The notes under the pieces: generated by a model
Told to the model about the DNA's origin: nothing
Seen by the model: only the letters and a program-made list of their open reading frames with translations
Databases searched by the model: none
Shown: one piece after another, positions 9,998 through 22,044 of the stretch
Layout: each line of letters begins with the position of its first letter
How positions within the stretch are numbered: the stretch's first letter is position 1
Program-made: the position numbers and the translations under genes
Source: Hyaloscypha bicolor E
Taxonomy: Eukaryota > Ascomycota > Leotiomycetes > Helotiales > Hyaloscyphaceae
Assembly (NCBI RefSeq): GCF_002865645.1
Contig: NW_020194684.1
Span: 3,477,030-3,541,029 of the forward strand
Reading direction: 5' to 3'
DNA: 64,000 bases

Positions 9998-12162
9998 CTA
10001 CTTCTCCTTTCTCTCCATTCCCTCAACCCCAGTATACAAATCCTCCTTCTTAATCGGATCAACCTTCTTCGCAAATCCCACATGACTGCTCGTGTCAACA
10101 TCAACACCAAACATAACACTCAAACTCTTAAACTTCTTCACCAACTTCCCATGTCCCATAACACAAAGCCCAAAAAAAGTCTTATCCCAACCAGGACCTC
10201 TTACGGCAACTGCAACAGTAAGGAACGTCGCTCGGCGCAGGGGGATCTGATGCCGCAAATTTGACAATAGGATTAATATTGTGAGGAGGGGAGCGAGCAC
10301 TAGGATGGCGACCACGACAGCGAGAATATACATGCGTACGAGATATACCGGTTTCGGGATCGAAGCCGGGACTTTCGACACTCCATAGTACCCCGAGGTC
10401 GTAAGGATCGCGAGAGATTGCGCGACGAGGCCGTACATATTATCGTAATTAGACAGTTGAGGGGCAATGGCTAAAACGGAGCCACCATTATTGGCTGCGG
10501 AATCCACTATGAGGGCCAAATACAGAGTAGGGTAGCCTAACACAAGCGTGTCGTCGCTGTTGGCGGACATGGGAATGGCACTCATGTAGAAGGAAAGGGC
10601 GTCGAGGCCCGCATTGTCGATGACGGTGGTGTTGGTGTTTGGAGCAGGGGAGCAAGAGGTCATAGAGTTGTTTTTCCATTGACAGGTGCTTAGTTCCCAA
10701 TTGAAGGTGGGCGTGCATGCTACGCGGGAGATCAAGAACGAGCTGTCTATGACTTGGATTGCGCCTGCAGCTTGGGCCTGGGTTACGTTGGCGAATTGCG
10801 ACGTATCGCCTATCACTGCGTAGTATGTGGTGGTGATGTTGCTGCTTGAGGTGATATTGGTCATGTAGGGACCTGAAATTAGTGGATCCTGGTTCACTAC
10901 CTGATGGCCGTTAGGAAATGTAATGTTGAAAGTCCCGTCTCCATAATTTCCGGACTTGTCAATTGCAAACGTGATGTCTTCTGTGTAGTTGCAGCCAGAT
11001 TTCCAGGAGTAGGTCACGATTCCTTCGTACCATGCACCCTCGACGTAGGTTAGATTAGTCGTAGGCTGCGGGCCCAGCCGAGGGCTTGTCGGGGTGACAA
11101 TACCAGCTTGTCGGATGATAAGTCCCGTGAATACCTCCGTGTTGGCGGGGAGGAAGGCATCTGGTGTTTTTGTTGAACTAGCTAGCTTGGCTAGCATCCA
11201 TTCCTTCCACTCCAGGTTCAATCACTAATTCAGTTCGTCCGATTATTGGGTATTACTTACGTACGAGCACACCAATCGTTTATTAGTATCGCCATTCGAT
11301 TACGTTCCTTAAACGTACGTTCAGGAATCAGATTGGTAAATCGTTCCCACCACCAAGTAAGTGCGGGGTAAATCACATGGTGGGCTGGGAATCAGGAATA
11401 TAGCTAGGGAACCCATTCCCTCTGTTTTTTATGGAATCACTCTCCTGTATCTAGTCAAAACTAGTCATTCTACAGATTGTCAATCTCCAATATATCGATT
11501 TTCCACCGATAAATCGATCCCAGTTCAATAGTTTTGACTGTGGTTACTTCATCTCCTACACCCAATTCAACGCTAAGGGAGAATCCGTTAAGGTTAGGTA
11601 TTCCAACGACAGTGATGTCTGAGAAGGAGGTGGGGGCATAAGTGCCAGTGTACACAAGTAAGGTACCAATGGGAACAAATGTCGCGCCAACAATCATTAA
11701 AAATGTTTGGACAAGAGCGGATGTTGTGGTGTATTTGAAGAGACAGATGAGGGAACAAAGTCCAGGATCCATAAGTTTATCGAGATCGCTCACTCTCACC
11801 TGCTTTTTCGAGGCCACAGCGAACGGATGGAGCAGAGCTAAATCGTTTGAAAATGATCTGATGCAAATAGCGGCGGGAGTCACTAGACACGAGAGGGCAA
11901 GGGATGCGTAGAAGGGGTCCACTTTCAAGTTTCCAGTTGGAAGGACCCTAATGGCTGGCGCTTCCACTGGACATCTTGACATGTATATTGCCAGACCGAT
12001 AGAACTCAATGCGTAGGCTATGACTGCGAGTAGGTACCATATGATCGAGCCTTCGAGTCGATATAGACTGCTGCCAGGTAATCCTGCTTGACTGCCATTT
12101 TGCTCCTCCGCATCGGTAACGGGGTGGTTTTGGATTTCGCTCGCGGGTGTCTTTTCGGCCAT
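9998..12162 (-). CDS. Multipass membrane protein with glycosylated loop (fungal, uncharacterised)
   Basis: Spliced gene beginning at the ATG at 12160-12162 (MAEKTPASEI). Exon 1 has a TM helix (IIWYLLAVIAYALSSIGLAI), a Cys-rich membrane stretch and a third helix. A middle exon at about 11261-11384 encodes WWWERFTNLIPERTF and MAILINDWCAR. The last exon (9998 to about 11177) has a large loop with many Asn-x-Thr/Ser sites and a final TM (YILAVVVAILVLAPLLTILIL) before a basic tail. The middle exon has a clear GTAAGT donor (11255-11260) and a CCCAG acceptor (11385-11387). The donor of exon 1 is unresolved: the best phase-compatible site is a weak GTGTAG, so exon 1 may end before its stop at 11470, or the gene may carry an indel. 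It fits the common fungal class of four-helix surface proteins of unknown role. Confidence 0.68.
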
Positions 12163-12799
12163 GATTCGGTGATATTGGCAATCTGAAGCCCCAGTTAGCT
12201 TCGGCTATGACGACAAGTGAATAGGTGTCTCTAATACGAAGTGATATTAGATTGAATGAAGAAACTGCACCGTACTTTTAGAATACGTTTTACAAAAACT
12301 TATTTGGGGCGGGCCAAAGAACTTTGTGTTTGACGAAGAGGTCTGCTACCAAAAACTGAGCCGCAGTGGATTTTATATCAACACATAACCGAACTCCCCA
12401 CCAAAAGCACGACCCGACCAAAAACACGCTAAATCACGTCCCACCACCAGCATCAAAACCATGGCTAGAATCGACAAATCAGCTCGTGTTACGAAGGCAA
12501 TTGATGTAATTCAAAGAGGAGAGTTTACTGATTACAGCAAGGCAGCTGATTACTATGGATGCTCGCATTCGGCTGTTTCTCGACATATTCGGGGCCTTAC
12601 GAAGACTCGATAGCAAGCTAACTCTTTTTGGTACCAATGCCTTACCATTAAGCAAGAGGAGGTTCTAATTCATCGAATCAATTACCTTACCGATCGGGGT
12701 ATACCGCCCACTAGTTATATTGTCAAGAATCTTGCAGAGGAAATCAGGGGAGAATAAGTGGGGAAGAACTGGGTGGGCCATTTTGTTAAGCGCTATAGT

Positions 12800-15700
12800 A
12801 TTAGGCTAAAAAGCCTTTACCTTTATAATATTAATAATTTACAAGCTGGTACCGAATATGCCCCAAATATTTTAATTCTTCTTTAGTATTATAAGCCACT
12901 TTTCTATTTTATTTTGTATATTTATTATCTGAATACTTACTAATATATATCTGGCCCCCTAGCTTGCGATAGTTATTGAAAAATACAGAATTACGGCCGA
13001 AAATATATATAATTTCGATAAAAAGGGATTCTTGATAGGGTTTAGATATTCCTTAAAGAGAATAATAATATAAGAAGCTTTACGTTTAGGGAGAATTACG
13101 AAAGCTAAGCAGGATAGAAGCCGGGAGTTTATTAGTATCTTGGTATATATATTTGTAATTGGAAAATAGGTACTACTACTTCTAATATATAAAGGCGAAT
13201 CGGGTAATTTAATAAATATATGGGTTAATAAAGTAAAGACAGATTCGATAGTATATTTTACGGTTTTAAGTAATAGATAGTCTAATAATGCAATCGGGCT
13301 AGTATAGCTTCAGAAGGTCTTTAAATGCTATACCAAGCCCAAATATATAATATAAAAGCGTCTTTTAATTATAGATAGATATTTAAGCTATATTAATATA
13401 GTATTTATTAATTAAACTAATTAATATAGTATAATTCTTTTGATTTTACTACCTTATATAATCTATTGCCTTTAATCTCTCAATATTAGCCTTTTCTAAC
13501 CCCTCTTAATATATTACTCTATTAAAATTAATAAATTAATAGACGAAATAATAGAAATAATTAGAATAATAAAAGAACTTTTTTGGCCGAGATTTAAGAT
13601 TGCATTTAATAAAGCTTTTACTAAGGATAATATCCAATTTACTTTTTATAAATCGGGTATCTGGCTAATAGATAGAAGTATAATTATTAAGATAATTAGT
13701 TATTCTATACTCTCTTTACTTAAAAAGACTTAAGAATTACGTATACCTAAGACTTTAAAAGCAATTTATTAATTTTAGCTTATATATAATAAAGAACTAA
13801 CTAAAGACAAAGTCAAGAAACTCTTTTATTACGGTTATTACAATATACGGTACTAGTAGGGGTTAGACTAGAGCTAGCTAGGTATCTGGCATCTATAGTC
13901 ACCTAATAATTATATATAACCCCGACCTTAAGCTAGTATATAGGCCCGTATATAGCTCGCAATTATTTAGATCCGAGGCTCCTTCGAGATCCTCTTCTCT
14001 TTTTAGCTTTAAATCGTCGGAATAGAGACAGTCTAATTATGCCTTCCAGGCCCTAGATCTTATACTTATAATATAATTTAAAGCTTACCCACTTCTCAAT
14101 CCTGCAGAGGATTTAAATAATACCTATCCAATTAGTTTTTTAACGAGTATAGACGCAATACGCTATAGCTACTCCCGTACCGGTTAACTAATATTAGAAT
14201 AAAAGAAAGCCCTAGAATAACTAGGCAAGAAAGCCCTGGACCAGCCAGGCAAGCGAATAGGCTAGTAACTTTACTACTAGACAAAGATCTATAAGAAAGC
14301 AAGTTCCGGAATAACTGGGCAAGTCAGAAGGAGCTATAGTGCGAGATACTACTAGTATACTACTAGAAGATGAACTAGAGCCTCTTATTAAGTCTCTTAA
14401 GGGATCCGAATATCCTATTAATACTTATAATAGGAGAGATACTCTCTTTTAAAGAGCCGAGAAAGAAGAGGGACCTGCCTTATTAAAGGCGAAGTTCTAA
14501 AAGTTATTTCGGAATCTAGAGGCTTTATATAAAGAAATTATTAAGCTAATTCTAAAGATATATAATATCCTTGCCTATAGCGAGAATTATTATAATTAGC
14601 TAAGAGAAACTAAGTAAGCCCTATAAAAGAATAAAGCTATTATTAAGAAGCTTATTATATAGCCTGCCGGAATAACCGGTTCTTCTACTTTAGAAAATAG
14701 ATACTTAGTTAAACTTTCTAACCCTTCTATTTTCGAAGATATAACTAAAAATAGTATTACTTTTAATAATTAATTAATTCAGATTAAGAATAAGCTTTAT
14801 AGTAACTTTAATATCTATTAGATAGAAAACCTTAAGATTATTTATATATCCGGCTATATAGATAGCTATATTCTTATACTAATCTCTTTTTACTTAAACT
14901 AGAATAGTTAATATATATATAAGACTATTAGGGAACTATATATCTATCTGGAAAAGCTATATAGTAACCCAAATAAAGAGTATAATACTCGGTAAGTATT
15001 TAAAAAACTATCTATAAAAAAGGGCTAGATTTTTTAGAAGTTCTATATTCTATTTCTAAAGTATATAGCGGACGGAAATATTAATCTATAGAACCTTAAG
15101 AATAACCTAAATAATAAGTTTACCTGAAAGCTCTAAGAGGCTATAGCTATATACTATAATAACCCGGCTATTTATACTATAGAGTTTGTATAATATTATA
15201 CTATAAATAACTAGTAAATTCGAGCTTGCTATAAAAAGAAAGAATAGATATCCAAGAAAGCTAATAAAGATATAGATAAGTTAAGCCTAGAAAGCGCCTT
15301 TTATATAAAGCCCGCTTCCAAGATTCTAGTAATAGATAAGCCTACTATTCTAAAGCCCGAATTCTTAGATCTTAAGTACTATAATTATAATAGATTTAAT
15401 TATATATCTAGAAACTATCTAGAGCCTAAAATAGAATATATAAAACAAGTTTTAGTAGCTAAGCTAGCGGTATTTATTATAAGTAAGCTATCTAAGGATA
15501 TAGAATAGAGAAATAAAGACCTCTAAAGAAAGTCTTCTTTTTAGGGCTATATTATATAGATATAATAGAAGTTGATTTAAGCTAGCTACTAGAAAGTAAA
15601 GCGTTTATATTTCTTTATATAGTTAATAATAATGAATTAGATATTAAAACTTCTTCTCTTATTAATACCAAAGTAAATAAATATATTTTTATTAATTTTA

Positions 15701-18700
15701 AGTTTATAAAAATAATTAAATAATTTCTAGATATTAAGCCTATTTAATTAGTGTTATCCTATAATATAAAAGGGTTTAATAGCAAGTAGGCCATATTTAT
15801 TACTTACTATATTAAGCTTATATTCTTAATTAATAGACGGAAGGTTCTAGTATTTATACTAATTATAGGGTTAGGTAAATATAATATAATTTTGAGATAA
15901 TAATAGTTTATAAGTACTAGTATCCTAATTAATTATAAGAATAGAAGGTTAATCTGGCCAGATAATTAGCCTAGAAAGAAGGGTTAGGATAAGATCCTAA
16001 CTATTATATATAAGAACTTGAAATCTGGGAAAAGCGACTAGTATTAAGAAGATATAGATAGAAGAGATAAAGCTATAGCTATAGATAAGTTCTAGAGATC
16101 TTAGCTTATAAAGAGGAAATTCTCTTATTTTCTTTCTAAGCCGGGCTTAGAAAGCTATATATAGTAAAAGAATTAAGCTTAATATTATAGAGAAATGCAA
16201 GTAGCCTTAGGGAATATAGAAGTTTCTTCTAAGCTAAAAATAGAGATATTAAAACTATATTATTTAAAGAAAAGCTATAAGATTTAGTTAAGGCCTTTAG
16301 TTAATATTATAGGTATTTTACCGGCCGCTTTTTAGATAAATCTATAGAAAAAGAAGAATCTTTTCTTTATAATATTATTTTTCGAGATTAATAAAAAGCT
16401 AGAATTATAGTAAGAGAATAAGTTTATTCCGGGCAAGTAATAGCTAGAAGAGACAGAGCTATAGTAGCTAGTAAAAGTTTTACTAGAAGAGTTTAAGAAT
16501 TTTATAAATATTTTCTTAAAGAAAGTATTAAATATCTTATTTCTATATTAACTATATAATTATAAGATTTAGATTAATAATTCTAAAGGCCTAGAGAATC
16601 TAAAGTATTTCCTGCTTTATTAATAGTTAATCTATAAGCTATAGAAGATTAAGCGCTTTCTTAAAGAGAATCTCTAATAGGGCTTTATTAAACCAAGCTA
16701 GTTCTTTTTTATATTTCCGATTCTCTTTATAAAGAAAGCTAATAAAGCTTTCCGATTCTATATTAACTATTATAAGCTAAATAATTTAATATAAAAGAAC
16801 TATTATCCTCTCTCTCTTATTTACGAGATTCTTATATAGCTAGCTTAAGCTAAGATCTATATAAAGCTAGATATTTAGTAAATATTCTATTAGATCTAAA
16901 TAGATCTAGAATTAGAAGAACTTATAATATTCCGTATAAGATATAGGGCCTATAAGTATAAAGTCCTTTAGGAAGGCCTAACTAATAGCTTTATTATATA
17001 TTAGAGATATATAAATAATATTCTCTTTAATTACCTTAATATCTTTTATATAGTTTATTTAAATAATATTCTAATTTATTCGGATAATTCCCTAAAGTAT
17101 AAAGACTATATATAAAAAGTTCTTTAGTAGTTATAGAATACTGGCCTTTAAGCGGATATTAAGAAATCCGAGTTTAAAGTTACTTATATAAAGTATCTAG
17201 GCTTTATTATTTCTACTAGAAATATTAAAGTAGATTTAGATAAAATAGCGGTTATTAAAAACTAATAATTACTAAAGATAGTTAAGGAAATATAAGGCTT
17301 TCTGGGTTTTTATAACTTTTATTAGTACTTTATTATAGAATATAGCTATATAGTAAAGCCTCTAATAGCTCTAATATATAAGAGAGTTCCGTTTAAATAG
17401 ATAGATTAGTATTAAGAAGGTTTTATAAAGCTAAAATAAGCTATATTCTTAGTACCGATTCTATATTACTATAATCCGAATCTTTCTATTATAGTTAAGA
17501 CAAATATATTAAATAGAGTTATAGCCGGTATTCTCTTATAATAAGACCTTTAGATAGAACTCTGGTACCTGGTAGTATTCTTTTTTAAGACTATATAGCC
17601 GGTAGAACTGAATTATAATATCTATAATAAAGAGATATTTACTATTATTCTCTTTTTAACCAAATAGCAAGTAGAGCTAGAAGGTCTATAGGAGGCACCC
17701 TTTATAATTTATTTAGACTATTAAGCCTTTAAGTACTTTATAACTATAAAGAAGCTTTTAGTAAAATAAGCTTACTAGGTAAAGTATCTTTTCCGCTACT
17801 ATTTCAAGCTTATATATTAGGTAGGCAAGTCAAATAAATAAGTAAATACTCTAAATAGAAAGTATAAGGATATAATTATCTAGAATAAGGTAATAGTAGC
17901 CTATTAAACCTAAATTCTCTTCCTATAATAAAAGATTAATAATAATATTATATAGGATCTCTAGTTAGCCCTAATTAAGGCTTTAGTAAGCTAGGCTTAG
18001 GAAGAAATCTAGTATAATAGTATCTAGCTAGTAAATAAGCTATTAAATAAGAACCGAGAGTTATTAGAGCTAGAAAAGCTACGGAATAAGGCAAGAAATA
18101 AGAAGGAAGGCACTTAAATATTATAAGACGGCCTTCTTTTATAATATAGTAAACTATTTATATCTAATAGTATAATAATACCCGAAATATCTCTATATAT
18201 TGCCCTTATTTAGGAGATATATATATAGCCTCTAATAGAATATCTAGAATAAGCCAAGCTTTAATAGCTTCTTTAGGCCCGCTATTACTAGCTAGGCTAA
18301 GGTATAGATATTAATTAGTATAGGGATAACTACTATATCTACTAATAATTTTATATTTCTAGAGATAAGAAGCTAGGGCTCTTATATCTATTACTAGTTT
18401 CTGACTGCCTCTAGTAATATATATTAGTGGATTTTAAGAAGTGCCTAGAGAATAGAAATAAGTATAATATAGTAATAATTTTTATTAACTGCCTAAATAA
18501 ATGCTTTATTATAATTTCTATCCGAAATATAGTAATAATTAAAGAGTTAATACCCCTATTTCTTATCTATATAATTTGCTAAGTCGGTATTCCGGAAACT
18601 ATAGTATCTAATTAAGGCCTCTAGTTTATATCGGATTTCTGGAATAAGTTCTATAAATATATTAGTATAAAGCTTAAGTTATTAACTATTAATTATCCCT

Positions 18701-19250
18701 AAACCAATAGCTAGATAGAGATTATTAACTAGTATTTTAACTAATAGCTATATCTCTATATAAATTACTACTAGAATAATTGGGATAAATAGATAGTAAT
18801 AATTAATTACTAGTAGGTAGCTCTGGTCTATAAGACTATAGGCCAATTTCTATTTCTTATAGAGAAGGGCTATAAGCTATAGATATTATTTAACTAGGAA
18901 ATTCAAGTATAATCGGATATTCCGAAAGAAGAGCTAAATAGGCAAGAAGTAAAGGCCCTAATAGTATGACTCTATAAATTATAGTAAAAGATATAAGAGA
19001 ATATAATATAAGTATAAGAGTATTATACTATCTAAGCTAATAAGTACTACTGACTAGTAGACTTTAAAGTAGGAGATAAGGTGTAAATTACTACCAAGTA
19101 CTAGAAGAATAACTATCCGAGCCGCAAGCTGGCTTACTAAATAGAAGAACTATACGAAATTCTGGAATAAGTAGGATATTTCTTTAGGCTTAAGCTTCCG
19201 GAATCTATAAGAATATATCCGGTATTCTATATAGAGAAGCTATATAAGGA
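12800..19250. other. Continuous RIPed, AT-rich block
   Basis: Within these approximate limits TpA is strikingly enriched and CpA/TpG depleted on both strands, and CAA and CAG codons of the transposon genes are mostly TAA and TAG. The block starts inside the left half of the Fot-like element and ends about 430 bp before the right LTR, so its edges do not follow element boundaries. Limits are judged by eye. Confidence 0.7.
13827..14073 (+). repeat. Left LTR of the Gypsy element, strongly RIPed
   Basis: 247 bp, aligned end to end with 19681-19927. CACGTG in the right copy is TATATA here, and most other differences are C-to-T or G-to-A in CpA/TpG context. The left end reads TATTAC where the right LTR has TGTTAC. 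Confidence 0.9.
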
Positions 19251-19680
19251 CCCAGATAATCCCCTTTCCGGATAAGCAAATCCGGAGCCTCTGCTATTGG
19301 AACTATAAGACGGGGAAACGGAATATAAAGTTCAAGAGGTACTAGTAGTAAGGCTGCTCTGTAGGAAGCTCAAGTATCGAGTCTAGTGAAAAGGATAAAA
19401 TCCAGATCCGGAGTGGTATTCTGTATTCTTATTAAGTAATAGCGCTCTGGCTCTTTAGAGCTTCTATAATAAGAACCCCGAATAGCCAGGATCGCCCCAG
19501 AATCTCCCCTATTAGTTAGACTATACTAAGAATAAGATGCTACCGGAACCGTATAATACGGACGGAAATTCTTGTAAGTTATATATAAAAGGCCCTGGCC
19601 TTTCGTATGTAACTGCAACTTAAGAATTCGACAGGGACTTTCGAAGCTCGGGAACGAGCTTACTTCGAGGGGGGGGGTAA

Positions 19681-19927
19681 TGTTACGGTTATTACAATAT
19701 ACGGTACTAGTAGGGGTTAGACTAGAGCTAGCTAGGCATCTGGCATCTGTAGTTACCTGATGATTACACGTGACCCCGACCTTAAGCTAGTACGTGGGCC
19801 CGTGCGTAGCTCGCGATTATTTAGATCCGAGGCTCCTTCGAGATCCTCTTCTCTCTTTAGCTTTGAATCGTCGGAATAGAGACAGTCTAACCATACCTTC
19901 CAGGCCCTAGATCTTGTGCTCGTGACA
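19681..19927 (+). repeat. Right LTR of the Gypsy element, largely spared from RIP
   Basis: 247 bp, TGTTACGG to GTGACA, preceded by the polypurine tract and followed by the target duplication TCTTT. It keeps CpG-containing words that the left copy has lost, so the two LTRs differ mainly through mutation of the left one. Confidence 0.92.
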
Positions 19928-20685
19928 TCTTTGCTATTACCTTATACCTCTCTATATAAGTAGCTTGCCTATAATACCAAAACCGAGGCTTATTTAAGGC
20001 CATTGATCTCCAAAAGAAAAAGGGTCAATAAGGAGTTTGTCTGAATCTTTGTGGCCAGCCAAATAAGGGTATTGTCGATTGCTACTCTCCTGCGCAGGTA
20101 GTTAAGGCTAGGGAATATCAGGAGTAAAAGGAAGCACTGAAAGCAGCTGAGGAGGAGGCGAAATTAGAAAGAAAGATCAAGAGAGCCGCAAATGCCCTCA
20201 AAAATAAGCTAGAAAAAGAGAGGAAAGCCAAGGAGAGGGCTGAGAGGGGGGCTAAGATGGCGAAAGGGAGGGAGGCCAAGGGGCGAGCTACGGTGGCCAA
20301 AAAGATACCAAAGACGCAGCCAAATTGTACTGTTCCGAAGGCCAAAAAGGCTGCTCCGAGAGTATCAAATCGGACAAAGGTGCTCCCTAAGGGAAAGGCA
20401 CTAGTGGAAGTGCCCGTACAACCCAATGTGGTTATACCAGATCAGGGGGTGGTTCCAATGGTGGTGGGAGCAAGGAGAACAGCCACGCGAACAATTAGTT
20501 TACCACAACGCTTTAAATAGCTTTTTTAATTGAAATAACATCGAGTTCTCAATTGATACTACGTATTGCTTCAGTTTTATTATAATCCATTAAGTGGTTA
20601 TTAAATGCTAATTTTTGGAAATTTCGGGGAATCTCGTCAATTCATGTGCTTTTGGTGGGGTCGTGCTTTTGGTAGGGAGTTCGGT

Positions 20686-22044
20686 TACACCGACAAATAG
20701 AAAAATCAATGATAACTCAGCCTTAAGCCACAGGACAGAACAACAAGCCAAAGGGCCTATCCTCAGCCCTGATTGGGAAAACAACTTGCATAATAGAAGT
20801 AAACATTTCCAGTCACGGCCGCGATTCCCTCGCAAATGAAAGCCTCAACTGCAAGCCGCGTGACTGTGCAGGTACGTGGTTACGATGTATTGGTGTTCGG
20901 GTGTCCGGCCGTTCGATTAACAGGGATTACGTCCATCGATAGGGTGATATTTCGTTTCCATCGCCTATTTTTTCCTACTTCAACTCCCACCAAAACGCCC
21001 AGCTGAGGACCCATGCAGCGAGGCTGTGATGTATTCGTGAAAAGATATCGTCCCATTTAAAAGCTAAGCTTCCTGCTCTAATCGAGCCAACTGCTGGGGC
21101 CACACGCTTTACCCGTTCGTACCTTCCACAAGTTACCACTGGTGGTTCGTGAAAGCGACTGGGCCAAGTATTTCACATAGTAAATTTGTATGGGAGGTAC
21201 TTCTAGCTAGTCTCTACTGGTCACTGGTCTGTGCTACAAATTTAGCGAGGAACACCAAATTTGCGGGTGGCCCAGTCGCTAGTATGGCCCAGTCGCTTTC
21301 ACGAACCACCAGTGGTAACTTGTGGAAGGTACGAACGGGTACACGGTTTTGGGAGGCCTGCGGAACAAAATGTCGATCGTAATGACTCCCCGGAAAGGAG
21401 AGCACGTGGGAAGCAGCCTTGAGAATCGACGTGAGGACATGGGAATCCGATCGTAACTATGACGAGCTGGAGGACTTCCCCTTCTCAAACGATGTCTTAT
21501 ATCTTGATAACGAGTGGTGGGCTGACTCGGATAATGAGGAATTTGAGCCCTCACATTTTCGTGACCTTGTCGCTCTGGCACTCTGTCGCCTCGTTCAAAA
21601 TCCGTACTGGACTTGCCTGTAGATAATTCAGGAACTAGCCGTTAGCCCGACCGCTTCGACGCTTGACGAGGGCAATTAAAGCGTGTCCTTTTACATAGTT
21701 CTAATACTTGCCGATATCTTTTGCAAGGTCTTAGATAGTAGCACTTTGAGTTCCCGCATAATAAACGAAAATTCGCTGTATCTATATTATTAAACTTTAT
21801 TAGGCAAAAGCAGAGGTCAAGGGTCCCCGACTGTAAGCGAAGCGAACGGAGAAGGGAGACCGACTATTATCACTATGTGTAAACCTTTTTGGTATTATAC
21901 CTATTCGCCTTTTTAGCTTTACTTGCCCACCAGTAGCCTACTCTTTTGTGCTATATAAGCATAAGTAATTTGAAGAAAATATACTCCCTGGGCAATAATT
22001 GCGCCAGTCCTTGGATATACACATGAGTTATTCAATATCGCAGG
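20686..22044. other. Intergenic with one miniature element
   Basis: Holds the 228-bp inverted-repeat element at 21112-21339 (own entry). A 67-codon acidic frame at 21419-21622 (with LEDFPFSND and WWADSDNEEFEP) has protein-like composition but no ATG and no recognised family. It could be a gene scrap. The remainder to 22044 shows nothing. Confidence 0.45.
21112..21339. mobile_element. MITE with perfect 55-bp inverted repeats, TA target
   Basis: The left arm 21112-21166 and right arm 21285-21339 are exact reverse complements (starting CCCGTTCGTACC). TA flanks both ends (21110-21111 and 21340-21341). The interior is only about 118 bp and non-coding, with a second short copy of GGCCCAGTCGCT next to the right arm. 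The perfect arms point to recent insertion of a Tc1/mariner-type miniature element. Confidence 0.9.

Larger units (their letters stand above)
13827..19927 (+). mobile_element. Ty3/Gypsy chromovirus-type LTR retrotransposon, RIPed
   Basis: Two 247-bp LTRs (13827-14073 and 19681-19927) start TG/TA and end CA/TA. They are flanked by a perfect 5-bp target duplication TCTTT (13822-13826 and 19928-19932). A polypurine tract (GAGGGGGGGGG) sits directly before the right LTR. The internal plus strand shows, through heavy C-to-T and G-to-A decay, the following in order: a gag-like start, a protease relic (about 15630-15720), reverse transcriptase (YLNNILIYS at 17056-17082, where the catalytic Asp pair has become Asn-Asn), RNase H, integrase (a decayed YHPQT-like block near 18690), and a chromodomain relic (about 19321-19485, with KLKYRV, WKG and PDPEWY). 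This order defines a chromovirus. No open frame survives. Confidence 0.92.
12461..20520 (+). pseudogene. Fot/pogo-like transposase, decayed and interrupted
   Basis: Begins at ATG 12461 with a helix-turn-helix of the Psq/CENP-B type (MARIDKSARVTKAID, then YGCSHSAVSRHIRG), followed by stops at CGA- and CAA-type codons. The DDE region is recognisable through decay: ENIYNFDKKGF near 13000-13033 and a LIIDRYLSY block near 13363-13392, where the second catalytic Asp is expected. The Gypsy element interrupts it at 13827-19927. The frame resumes after 19928 with DLQKKKGQ and a long Lys/Ala/Glu-rich coiled tail (20061-20520) that is almost intact. Many in-frame stops make it non-functional. Confidence 0.82.
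12388..20685 (+). mobile_element. Fot/pogo-type DNA transposon, split by a Gypsy element
   Basis: Terminal inverted repeats at 12388-12427 and 20646-20685 match at 37 of 40 positions and start ACCGAACTCC. Both ends are flanked by TA (12386-12387 and 20686-20687), the target duplication of the Tc1/mariner/pogo superfamily. Each TIR contains two copies of a subrepeat around ACCAAAAGCAC. Without the 6.1-kb Gypsy insert and its duplicated TCTTT, the element would be about 2.2 kb, normal for a fungal Fot-like transposon. A transposase relic lies inside on the plus strand. Its interior is heavily RIPed, while both outer ends are much less so. Confidence 0.88.

Noticed and set aside
21419..21622. 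Acidic 67-codon frame with Trp/Asp-rich content
   Set aside because: Opens on TTG, has no splice context, and no family recognised. Kept only as a remark in the intergenic entry.
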